14,096 nt of DNA, taken from Verrucomicrobiota bacterium (GTDB lineage Bacteria; Verrucomicrobiota; Lentisphaeria; Oligosphaerales; JAFGRS01). Below are positions 6,722-13,563 of the stretch, one piece after another. The notes below the pieces were generated by a model. That model searched no databases. It had not been told where the DNA came from and worked only from the letters and a program-made list of their open reading frames with translations. The stretch is from positions 1 to 14,096 of the forward strand of contig JAGVUW010000814.1 in NCBI GenBank assembly GCA_019136035.1. Reading direction: 5' to 3'. The translations under genes and the position numbers were made by a program. Each line of letters starts with the position of its first letter. The first letter of the stretch is position 1.

Positions 6722-6818
6722 GTGGCACGAGCTCCAGCGGCGCGAGTAACCAGGCGCGGCGCGCTGGCGGGGCCGCGAGGGGGCTGACGGGGCCGCGGGG
6801 TCGCGGCCCTTGCGCTCG

Positions 6819-6860
6819 GGACACGGACGGGCTTGGACGAGCACCGACGGACACGGACGG
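6819..6860 (+). repeat. Two copies of GGACACGGACGG, 30 bases apart
   Basis: GGACACGGACGG occurs at 6819-6830 and 6849-6860. The closely similar GGACACGGATGG occurs on the opposite strand inside the 7004-7140 repeat, so the two blocks face each other. Confidence 0.55.
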
Positions 6861-7003
6861 AATTGACGGGTGCGGAGTCCTGAGTCGAGAGGCCAGGAGG
6901 CCACGTTGCGAAGTCTGACTCCTCGCCCGTCGTCCCGCCGTCCCTCCGCCGTCGCGTGCTTCGCGGTCAACTCCTCCTTGGCCCGCGCCTCATCGCGTCA
7001 CCG

Positions 7004-7140
7004 CCCCATCGCCTCATCGTTCTCCCTTCCCCATCCGCGTCCATCCGTGTCCATCCGTGGTTCTTCCCTTATGTCCCCATCGCCTCATCGCTCTCCCTTC
7101 CCCATCCGCGTCCATCCGTGTCCATCCGTGGTTCTCCCCT
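7004..7140. repeat. Nested tandem repeat: 71-bp unit twice, with an inner 10-bp period
   Basis: The unit starts CCCCATCGCCTCATCG at 7004 and again at 7075; the first 59 bases differ at only one position. Inside each unit a 10-base motif, CG(C/T)GTCCATC, repeats, ending CCGTGGTTC. The plus strand is nearly all pyrimidine over long stretches such as CTCCCTTCCCC. It lies just beyond the stop codon of the minus-strand secreted protein at 7197, in its 3' flank. Confidence 0.9.
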
Positions 7141-7196
7141 TCCGTGGTTCCCCCTTCTCCTTCCGTGCGGTCCGTGTGCTCCTTGCCGAGTCCACC

Positions 7197-10100
7197 TCAG
7201 AGACCGGCGGGCAGGCTGAGGGCATGCAGGATGCCGTCTAGAGTCACGGCCAGGACCTCGGGCCGGCCATCGCCATCGAGGTCACCGACGGCCAGTCGCG
7301 CGACCTGGCGGCCGAGGGCCAGGCTTGCCAGGCGCCGCCCGGCGGTATCCCAGGCCGTCACGGCGCCGTCGTCGCCGGCGCTGAGGAGCAGCGGCCGCGC
7401 TGTGCCGGGGAGCGTCAGCACGAGGAGTGCGTTGACCGAGTCGCCGGCATTGCGGCACCACACCTCCCGGCCGGCATCGCCGAGGGCCCAGAGGAAGCCA
7501 TTCTTGCCGCCGCTGACGACCTCCTGGCGGCCATCGCCATCGAGGTCGACCTTGACGACGCAGGTCTGCGGGCTGCCGGTGTCGACGCGCCAGAGCACCG
7601 GCTCTTTCTGGTTTGATGCCGCCAGGCCCTGCTGGCCGACGCCGATCATCTCGCCGCGGCCATCGCCATCGAGGTCGGCGATCACCCCGGCGGCCGCCGG
7701 GCCGATGCCGTTCCAGACGAACGTCGACGTCTCCGCCTTGCTGTCGAACCAGTTCACATGCGCGAATGAGGTGCCCTGGAAGATCTCCATGGCGCCGTCG
7801 CCATCGAGATCGCCGACATCGAGGAAGGTCGACTCGTGCGAGTAGAAGTAGCAGCGCCGCAGCTCCTTGCCGTCGGTGCTGAAGAGCGACAGGTGCCAGT
7901 TATCGGCGCCGACGATGACGACCGGCTCGCTGCCGGGTGTGAGCGCGGCGACGGCAAGGCAGCGGATGCCGCCGGTCTCGTAGTCGCGCGGCGTGTAGTC
8001 GTAGGTGCGGGCGCGCCAGCGCTCCTGGCCCTTCGGGTCGAGGCGGTACAGGCGGGCGTCCTCCGAGCCGGCGAAGATCGCGGTCTCGCCCTGGATCTCG
8101 CCGGCCCAGACGTCCTGCATCAGGTCCTCGGCGGCGAAGGTCCAGAGCCGCCGGCCCTCGGCGTCGAGGCAGTGCAGGCGGTGGTCAGAGCCGGCCACGA
8201 GGACCTCGCCCCGGCCGTCGCCATCGAGGTCGTGGACGACGACGTCGTTGATGTCCGTCAGGACGCCTTCCGTATTCGGATCCGGCTGGAAGGTGACTTC
8301 GGAGAGGTAGACGCGGCCGTTCTCCTGCTGCGGGGTGAAGCGCATCCGCACGAAGCGTGCGCGTGGTGCCTGTGGCAGGCCGATCTGGCGGACGCGGGCG
8401 ATATCGCGCTCGCCGGGGGTGGGCTCGCCGATGACGGCCTGGGCCGGCTGGAAGCCGTCCGGCGTGTCGGCCGTGCTCAGCTCTACGGCGATGGCGCCCA
8501 GGGCGCAGCCGTCGAGGCCATCCCAGGAGTGGACATCGATGCGGCTCAGGGCGATCGGCCGTCCCAGGTCGAAGGTCACTGTCGGCGTCTGGCCGTCGGG
8601 CCACATGGCCGACACCATCGAGGTGCGCGTGTTGCCGTCGATCAGCTTGTCGACCGGGCTGCTGCGACCGGGAACGCAGGCCAGGTCGCTGCGGATGGCG
8701 GCAACCGGCACCGGCACCGACACGCGCACGCCGTCGTAACGCCACCGCGCCGGCGCAGCCGCGTCGGCGCCGGTCCCACCGGCGCCGGCGCCCTGCCCGG
8801 CGGCTGCCGCGGCACCCTCGAGGGCCGCAGCGAAGGCCTCCCGAAGACCCGCCGGGGCGGTGCTGCGCAGGCGCGTCTGGCCGGCACCGAGGTCGAGCCG
8901 AAGGGCGCTCGCGGCCGCGCCGGCCATGAGCGTCAGTCCGCCCGCCGCCGGCGACGACACCCGGCAGTCTTCGCCGGCAATCACGACCACACGGCCGTCG
9001 GCGTTGAGTTCGACGTTGACCGCCTCATCGCTGCGCCAGACCTCGCGGCCCGCCACACGGCAGCGCCGTGCCCCGACCAGGGCCAGCGCCGCGCCGTCGA
9101 GGCGCAGCATCGCCGCGTCGGTCTCGATCAGGCCCTCGAACCCGCCGCCGGCCGCCACCAGCGCCGGGCCGCCCAGGCCCTGAACCAGCCAGGCCGTCTC
9201 GCCCAGGCGCTCCAACGACGGCGACGGCGACCCCGCCGCCGGCCAGCACAGCAGGTTGGCATAGGTGATCGTGTCATGGCGCTTCAGCGACCGCGATACC
9301 ACCTGCCGCAACGCGAAGGCGCGCTGCCCGAGGGCGCGCTGGACGCCCTCCCAGGCCACCTTCGCACGGCCCTCGCCACCCGACGCCACCACAAAACGCT
9401 CACCGGCCTGCTGGGCCTCCAGACGGCGGCCCTCGAGACGGCCCTCGATCGGCAGCCGCCAGATGGCGTTGGCCTGGTAGTCGCCCGCCACACGGCAGGT
9501 CAGGCGGTCCACAACGACGACGAAGCCGGCCTTGTCCCAGAGGATGTGCCGCGCCCACGACAGGCCGTTCGCCGGCGACTCGGTGCGGGTGGCGCCGAAG
9601 CCCGGCAGGTCGGCGACGTCGGTGAGCCGCGCCAGGGCCGCCGGCTTGTCGGCACGGCCGTCGCGAGCCACGAAGATGCCATTGTGGTCGTACATCGTCT
9701 TCAGGTCGTAGGCGGCGTCCATCAGCCAGACCTGGCCGCGGGCGCTGACCCGTACGATGGCATTGCAGTCGTCCTGGCCATGCCCCATGCCGCCGAGGCC
9801 GTCGAGGAGCAGGTACGGGCTCTCCGGGCGGGCATCGGCGCGGAAGGCGATCTTGTCGAAGGCGCTGCTCCAGGGCACGTCCCGCCACTCGGGGAGGCGG
9901 TTCCGCTCAGCCTGATGGAGGTAGATGGCGCGGCTCAGGGGTACGCGCTGCACGCCATAGAGGTCCACCGGTTCCCGCGGCGGCTGGTCGAGGCGAAGAT
10001 GCCCCGACCGGCGGTTGAGGAACTGGCTGATCCAGTGGTGCCGGCCGTCGCCGTAGACGCGCGTGCTGTACGTCATGAGGTAATGGGCATAGTTGCTGAA

Positions 10101-11471
10101 GCCGGTGAGGCCGCTGCCGGTGTCGCCGAACTTGGCGGCGTTGCCCATGTTGTCGGCGGTAGCGAAGAGGATATCGGCCAGGAGCCGCATGTTGCCATTC
10201 CAGAAGAGGTCGTAGTCCGGCCGCCAGAGGGCGTAGCGGAGCATGTGCTCATTGGTCCACCACTGGTAGCCATTGGCATCGCAGCCGGAACGGTAGGAGG
10301 CATCCTGGGCATTGAACAGCAGGTCGGCGTTGGCCACCCAGGTCGCGGCCCGCGCCGCATCCGCGGTGTCCATCCGGCAGCGCCGGCCGAGGTAAAGCCC
10401 GAGGCGGAGGTAGCCGAGGTTGCCGTTGCTGATGTGGTTCGTCGTCGCGCACAGGGTCTCGATCTGGGTCGGGGCGTTGTTGTTCCAGTACTTGCCCTCG
10501 AACAGGGCGCCGACGAAGAAGAGGAAGCGCGCCGTCGCCACGCGGTCTTCGGCACTCAGCCGCGGGTCGGCTTCCATGACCTCCCAGGCGTTCACCAGGT
10601 CCTTCAACTGGAACTCGAGATGGCGCATCGGCTCGATCGCATCGCCGAGGCGCCGGACCGCATCCACGGCGGCCAGGAACCGCGTGATCTCGTCGCCGTC
10701 GCCGCTCGCGAGGTACTCATTCCCGGCCCTGGTCGCCAGCGACAGGACCGTGCCCGGGAAGAACGCGATGGGCTGGTCGGTGTAGACCAGCGAGGCATGG
10801 AACTCGTCCCAGGCCGTCTTGCTGAAGGCCCGCGGGGCGTACAGCGGCGTGCCGTCGGCCTTGGCGCCGCTCTGGAAACGCCACCCCCACGGCAGCACCC
10901 GGCGGTCGTCCTGCACCGACACCGCCTGCGCGAACTGCCGCGACGCCTCCAGCGTCCCCGCGGCGTCGGAGCCGGCCACGATAACGACGTTGCAGCCGGT
11001 GCCCCAGGGATCGACCACGGTGCGCACGATCCAGCCGCCCGCACCCGGGTAGGCCATATCCTCCTTAGCCCAGCCGAGGGTGTAAAGGTACATCGTCACG
11101 GCGTTGTCCAAGGCGTTGCCGATGACCACCAGCGAACGCTGTTTGAGCTCGGAACGGATGTCCATGGCGAGATCGAGGGCCTGGCGATGGTCTACCATCG
11201 GGACCTCACCGCCGATGGCCTCGGCGACCCGCTGCGCCGCCGGAAGCAGCGCCGCGTCGTCGCGCGCCACGACCACTGTCGCGACCGCCACACCGCCGCG
11301 CTGGAGCGCCGTGTCGCGTTCAAAGGGCTTCATCTCCAGCGGCGCCGCCGCCACGGCAACGGCCGCCAGGAGGACCACGCCGGCCAGCGCCAGGCGGCCG
11401 CGCCCACCGCCGCACCGGGAAGCGCCGCGCCGCGGCGCGGACGTCGTCGGGATCGTCGCATCAGTCCGCAT
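7197..11471 (-). CDS. Large secreted heparinase II/III-like protein with discoidin-like and FG-GAP repeat domains, 1424 aa
   Basis: A signal peptide is clear (basic residues to 26, then LALAGVVLLAAVAVAAAP to about 43). Residues 60-185 form an alpha/beta N-terminal domain with YPGAGGWIVRTVVDPWG and NVVIVAGSDAAG, like domains ahead of some glycan-active enzymes. Residues about 210-540 are helical, aromatic-rich and consistent with an alpha/alpha toroid. From about 550 a beta-sandwich region carries GHGQDD (563-568) and AAYDLKTMYDHNG, resembling heparinase II/III lyases. A Gly/Ala linker near 880-915 leads to a discoidin/F5-8C-like domain (about 925-1065, DKLIDGNTRT and VTFDLGRPIALSRIDVHSW). Five DLDGDG calcium-binding FG-GAP repeats (near 1079, 1219, 1264, 1308 and 1395) probably build a beta-propeller. 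It likely cleaves or binds uronic-acid-containing polysaccharide outside the cytoplasm. The start has GGAGGG 5 bases upstream and overlaps the preceding gene by 11 bases. Confidence 0.85.
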   Translation of the reverse strand: MRTDATIPTTSAPRRGASRCGGGRGRLALAGVVLLAAVAVAAAPLEMKPFERDTALQRGGVAVATVVVARDDAALLPAAQRVAEAIGGEVPMVDHRQALDLAMDIRSELKQRSLVVIGNALDNAVTMYLYTLGWAKEDMAYPGAGGWIVRTVVDPWGTGCNVVIVAGSDAAGTLEASRQFAQAVSVQDDRRVLPWGWRFQSGAKADGTPLYAPRAFSKTAWDEFHASLVYTDQPIAFFPGTVLSLATRAGNEYLASGDGDEITRFLAAVDAVRRLGDAIEPMRHLEFQLKDLVNAWEVMEADPRLSAEDRVATARFLFFVGALFEGKYWNNNAPTQIETLCATTNHISNGNLGYLRLGLYLGRRCRMDTADAARAATWVANADLLFNAQDASYRSGCDANGYQWWTNEHMLRYALWRPDYDLFWNGNMRLLADILFATADNMGNAAKFGDTGSGLTGFSNYAHYLMTYSTRVYGDGRHHWISQFLNRRSGHLRLDQPPREPVDLYGVQRVPLSRAIYLHQAERNRLPEWRDVPWSSAFDKIAFRADARPESPYLLLDGLGGMGHGQDDCNAIVRVSARGQVWLMDAAYDLKTMYDHNGIFVARDGRADKPAALARLTDVADLPGFGATRTESPANGLSWARHILWDKAGFVVVVDRLTCRVAGDYQANAIWRLPIEGRLEGRRLEAQQAGERFVVASGGEGRAKVAWEGVQRALGQRAFALRQVVSRSLKRHDTITYANLLCWPAAGSPSPSLERLGETAWLVQGLGGPALVAAGGGFEGLIETDAAMLRLDGAALALVGARRCRVAGREVWRSDEAVNVELNADGRVVVIAGEDCRVSSPAAGGLTLMAGAAASALRLDLGAGQTRLRSTAPAGLREAFAAALEGAAAAAGQGAGAGGTGADAAAPARWRYDGVRVSVPVPVAAIRSDLACVPGRSSPVDKLIDGNTRTSMVSAMWPDGQTPTVTFDLGRPIALSRIDVHSWDGLDGCALGAIAVELSTADTPDGFQPAQAVIGEPTPGERDIARVRQIGLPQAPRARFVRMRFTPQQENGRVYLSEVTFQPDPNTEGVLTDINDVVVHDLDGDGRGEVLVAGSDHRLHCLDAEGRRLWTFAAEDLMQDVWAGEIQGETAIFAGSEDARLYRLDPKGQERWRARTYDYTPRDYETGGIRCLAVAALTPGSEPVVIVGADNWHLSLFSTDGKELRRCYFYSHESTFLDVGDLDGDGAMEIFQGTSFAHVNWFDSKAETSTFVWNGIGPAAAGVIADLDGDGRGEMIGVGQQGLAASNQKEPVLWRVDTGSPQTCVVKVDLDGDGRQEVVSGGKNGFLWALGDAGREVWCRNAGDSVNALLVLTLPGTARPLLLSAGDDGAVTAWDTAGRRLASLALGRQVARLAVGDLDGDGRPEVLAVTLDGILHALSLPAGL

Positions 11472-11982
11472 ACCAGCCCTCCACCAGCGTCACTCGCTCG
11501 ACCTCGAGGCGACTGCCGCCGTAGGCCTTCAGCAGGATCCGGGCCTGCGTCAGCTCGCGGTCGGCCAGGAAGGTGAAACTGCCCTCGCGCCAGTCGCTCG
11601 CGGCCGGCAGCGCCGTGCGCAGGTCGTCGACCTCGACCAGGCCCGCCGGACGCTTGCGGTCCTGCCACTGCACCCCGGCGCTGAGCATGCCGTCGCCCTG
11701 GCTGCGGTAACGCACGAGCAGGGTGTAGCGCGCGCCGGCCCTGAGCCGGATCGGCTCGCTGCGGCGACTGACGAACTCCGCCTTGCCCAGGCCGTTGCCG
11801 TCGAGCACGATCAGGCCAGGACCGAACGCCCCGCGCCCCAGGTCGGCCGCGGCGCCGAGCCGGCCGAGGTCGGCGAGAGTCCCATCGCGCGCCGGACGGA
11901 CCGCCTCCGCGGCCCCGAGCAGGCTCCACCACAGCACCGCCGGCACGGCCAGCAGCCGCCAGACAGATCTCGTGTATCGCAT
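11461..11982 (-). CDS. Small secreted beta-rich protein, possibly carbohydrate-binding-like, 173 aa
   Basis: The start ATG 11982 gives a clean Sec signal (MRYTRSVWRLLAVPAVLWWS, cleavage near residue 27 after GAAEA). AGGGG lies about 8 bases upstream; an ATG 36 bases earlier would spoil the signal. The mature part is about 145 residues of alternating strands: PIRLRAGARYTLLVRYRSQG, then WREGSFTFLADRELTQARILL, then GGSRLEVERVTLVEG. This order, with a closing strand that reads like 'VDDVRLVEG', is typical of jelly-roll CBM4/9-like or other galactose-binding-like domains. I cannot assign a family with certainty. Its stop (11461-11463) lies inside the first codons of the large heparinase-like gene, so the two are co-transcribed and probably translationally coupled. 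Together they suggest extracellular polysaccharide binding and degradation. Confidence 0.7.
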   Translation of the reverse strand: MRYTRSVWRLLAVPAVLWWSLLGAAEAVRPARDGTLADLGRLGAAADLGRGAFGPGLIVLDGNGLGKAEFVSRRSEPIRLRAGARYTLLVRYRSQGDGMLSAGVQWQDRKRPAGLVEVDDLRTALPAASDWREGSFTFLADRELTQARILLKAYGGSRLEVERVTLVEGWYAD

Positions 11983-12051
11983 CGCCGATCCCCTGTCAGG
12001 AACTCCACCGAGCAACAACGCGCCGCCACAGCCCGCGTCGCCTGAGCCGGA

Positions 12052-12080
12052 AACGTACCGCGCCGGTGCACCGGGAACAA
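12052..12080 (-). promoter_or_regulatory. Weak promoter candidate for the secreted-protein operon
   Basis: On the minus strand TTGTTC (12075-12080) and TACGTT (12052-12057) have the ideal 17-base spacing, but each matches the sigma-70 consensus at only three positions. The spacer contains a perfect 12-bp palindrome. The strength of this call is low. Confidence 0.2.
12063..12074. promoter_or_regulatory. Perfect 12-bp palindrome CCGGTGCACCGG, possible operator
   Basis: CCGGTGCACCGG is self-complementary and lies 81 bases upstream of the secreted-protein operon start. Palindromes of this size are typical dimeric repressor sites, but in GC-rich DNA one can arise by chance. Confidence 0.3.
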
Positions 12081-12107
12081 ACCATAGAGCGGAGCCGCAT
12101 GCGTGAT

Positions 12108-12482
12108 GCCGCGGCGCCGACCGTGGCCCCCAGGGTTCACCGACGGCGCGGTGAACCTACCCGGAGAGTAGGGCCGCGGCGCCGACCGTGGCCCCCAGGG
12201 TTCACCGGCGGCGCGGTGAACCTACCCGGAGAGTAGGGCCGCGGCGCCGACCGTGGCCCCCAGGGTTCACCGGCGGCGCGGTGAACCTACCCGAAGAGTA
12301 GGGCCGCGGCGCCGACCGTGGCCCCCAGGGTTCACCGGCGGCGCGGTGAACCTACCCGGAGAGTAGGGCCGCGGCGCCGACCGTGGCCCCCGGGGGTCAC
12401 CGACGGCGCGGTGAACCTACCCGGAGAGTTGGGCCGCGGCGCCGACCGTGGCCCCCAGGGTTCACCGGCGGCGCGGTGAACC
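12108..12482 (+). repeat. Tandem array of about six 65-bp REP-like hairpin units
   Basis: Units begin GCCGCGGCGCCGACCGTGGC at 12108, 12173, 12238, 12303, 12368 and 12433, exactly 65 bases apart; the sixth is cut off after base 50. Each unit can form three hairpins: CCGCGG/CCGTGG (one G-T pair), GGTTCACCG/CGGTGAACC (9 bp, 6-base loop) and CCTAC/GTAGG (5 bp, 7-base loop). Variation is slight: CGACGG in place of CGGCGG in units 1 and 5, CCGAAG in unit 3, and substitutions that break two stems in unit 5. There is no unique spacer between units, so this is not a CRISPR array. The array ends 191 bases before the transposase start. Confidence 0.95.
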
Positions 12483-12662
12483 CGTCCTGCAGATAGATAG
12501 CGACGGGCTTGTGCGCCGCCAAGATCGTGCCGACTGAGGCAGAGGCCTGGAAATCGCTGCCTCGCACTCTACTTTCAGGTGGTTCCCGTTGTGTGAAAAG
12601 CGTGTTCTGGGGAGTCACGCGGCCTGCAACGATCGCGGGGCGTCGCCCGCCTGCCACGGTCC

Positions 12663-12669
12663 GGGAGGG
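12663..12669 (+). promoter_or_regulatory. Ribosome binding site GGGAGGG of the RAYT gene
   Basis: GGGAGGG ends 4 bases before ATG 12674 and rules out the frame's earlier ATG at 12509, whose extension has no family resemblance. Confidence 0.75.
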
Positions 12670-12673
12670 TACC

Positions 12674-13351
12674 ATGTCCGAACGGCGTGAGACTGTTCGG
12701 TTTCTTCGGCGCCGCCTGCCTCACTGGGAGGTCGCCGAGGGACGTTACTTCGTTACTATCCGGCTCAAGGGCGCGATTCCCGAAGCAGGCCGACAACGCC
12801 TACGCGACCTATACGCACAGTGCGACCAGGCAATTGCCAACGGTCAGAAAGGACTTGAGGAGCGCCGTGCTGTCTTCCGTGAGATGGAGCACTGGCTTGA
12901 CCGCGCACCGGTGGTAAGCCATCTGGCACGGCCCGAGATCGCGTCTATGGTCGTCGACGCCATCGAGCATCGTGAGCGTCAGAGACTGTGGACCGTGTTC
13001 AGCTTCGTGATTATGCCAAGCCACATCCATCTGTTCTTCAGCCTGGGCAGCTCAATGGCAACGACCTTTGATCGGGCACGCGACCACCGCGAGGATCCCG
13101 CGGGCAGCGGCTATCCCTCATCGCCTGTGGCGCTCGGCTTGGACGATGTTCTGACTCCCTTCAAGCACTGGACCGCCCTGCAGGCAAGACGTGCCATGAA
13201 ACTCACACAACGGCACTTCTGGCAACGCGAGTGGTTTGACCACTGGTCCAGGTCACCAGACGAGAGTGACAGCATCGTCGACTACATCCACGCCAATCCA
13301 GTCAGAGCGGGGCTAGTGCAGCCCATGGGGTCCTGGCCGTGGATGCGGTAA
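12674..13351 (+). CDS. REP-associated tyrosine transposase (RAYT, IS200/IS605-like Y1 HUH domain), 225 aa
   Basis: A Y1 transposase domain with the HUH metal-binding motif as H117-I-H119 in MPSHIHLFFSL. It also has the FWQREWFDHWSRS segment and, near the C-terminus, DYIHANPVRAGLV, in which Y204 lies in the helix that normally carries or neighbours the catalytic Tyr. YFVTIRLKGAIP near residue 25 is the usual first strand of this family. RAYTs cut single-stranded DNA at REP hairpins through a 5'-phosphotyrosine link and are thought to spread REP elements while being immobile, single-copy genes. Here the gene is bracketed by matching 65-bp hairpin repeats, six copies 5' and 1.4 copies 3', all in one orientation. 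The surrounding DNA (12484-13380) looks less GC-rich and less third-position biased than its neighbours, suggesting transfer. No IS-type terminal inverted repeats or target duplications are visible. It appears intact. Confidence 0.93.
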   Translation: MSERRETVRFLRRRLPHWEVAEGRYFVTIRLKGAIPEAGRQRLRDLYAQCDQAIANGQKGLEERRAVFREMEHWLDRAPVVSHLARPEIASMVVDAIEHRERQRLWTVFSFVIMPSHIHLFFSLGSSMATTFDRARDHREDPAGSGYPSSPVALGLDDVLTPFKHWTALQARRAMKLTQRHFWQREWFDHWSRSPDESDSIVDYIHANPVRAGLVQPMGSWPWMR

Positions 13352-13384
13352 GGGCGGTAGCCCTCCACTCCCCCCAAGGCCACG

Positions 13385-13468
13385 TCCGCGGCGCCGACCG
13401 TGGCCCCCAGGGTTCACCGACGGCGCGGTGAACCTACCCGGAGAGAGTTCACCGGCGGCGCGGTGAAC
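13385..13468 (+). repeat. Distal copies (about 1.4) of the 65-bp REP-like unit
   Basis: One nearly full unit (13385-13444) has the GGTTCACCG/CGGTGAACC hairpin at 13411-13434. It is fused to a second hairpin remnant, GTTCACCG (13447-13454)/CGGTGAAC (13461-13468). Orientation matches the six-unit array on the other side of the transposase. Confidence 0.93.
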
Positions 13469-13528
13469 CTGCTCGGGTCATCCCCGGTCCCCTTGCGGCC
13501 GGGCCTGCATGGGGGTACTGTCTTCGGC

Positions 13529-13551
13529 GCCGGCGGTGACAGGCCGCCGGC
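13529..13551 (+). promoter_or_regulatory. Leader hairpin directly before the ribosome binding site of the ceramidase-like gene
   Basis: GCCGGCGG (13529-13536) pairs perfectly with CCGCCGGC (13544-13551) across a 7-base loop. Only two bases separate it from the GGAGG ribosome binding site (13554-13558). If the transcript begins upstream, this fold could affect ribosome access. It could also be a terminator-like stem for the RAYT side, but no T-run follows. Confidence 0.5.
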
Positions 13552-13563
13552 ATGGAGGACGCC

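Larger units (their letters stand above)
6340..7196. other. 857-bp intergenic region: no gene, several repeat families
   Basis: Lying between the kinase start and the stop of the large secreted protein (both minus strand), this region has short open frames, all Arg/Pro-rich and made of repeat sequence. From left to right it holds copy D of the dispersed element (6517-6570), two perfect GC hairpins with a repeated unit between them (6595-6721), two GGACACGGACGG copies (6819-6860) and a nested pyrimidine-rich tandem repeat (7004-7140). I see nothing specific in 6385-6516 or 6861-7003. Confidence 0.75.

Noticed and set aside
6405..6970. Minus-strand small proteins in the kinase upstream region
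   Set aside because: They consist of repeat-encoded Arg/Pro-rich sequence; frames cross hairpins and repeats, and none has coding-like composition.
7836..11576. 1246-codon open frame on the plus strand opposite the large secreted protein
   Set aside because: It is Arg/Gly/Val/His-rich with no domain pattern, typical of the antisense frame of a GC-rich gene. The minus strand shows signal peptide, discoidin-like and FG-GAP motifs.
12108..12482. CRISPR array
   Set aside because: Units are contiguous 65-bp direct repeats with no unique spacers, and no cas-like gene is present.
12674..13351. Complete IS200/IS605 insertion sequence
   Set aside because: No accessory tnpB or subterminal hairpin pair is seen; the flanks carry multi-copy REP-like units instead, which fits a RAYT better than an autonomous IS.
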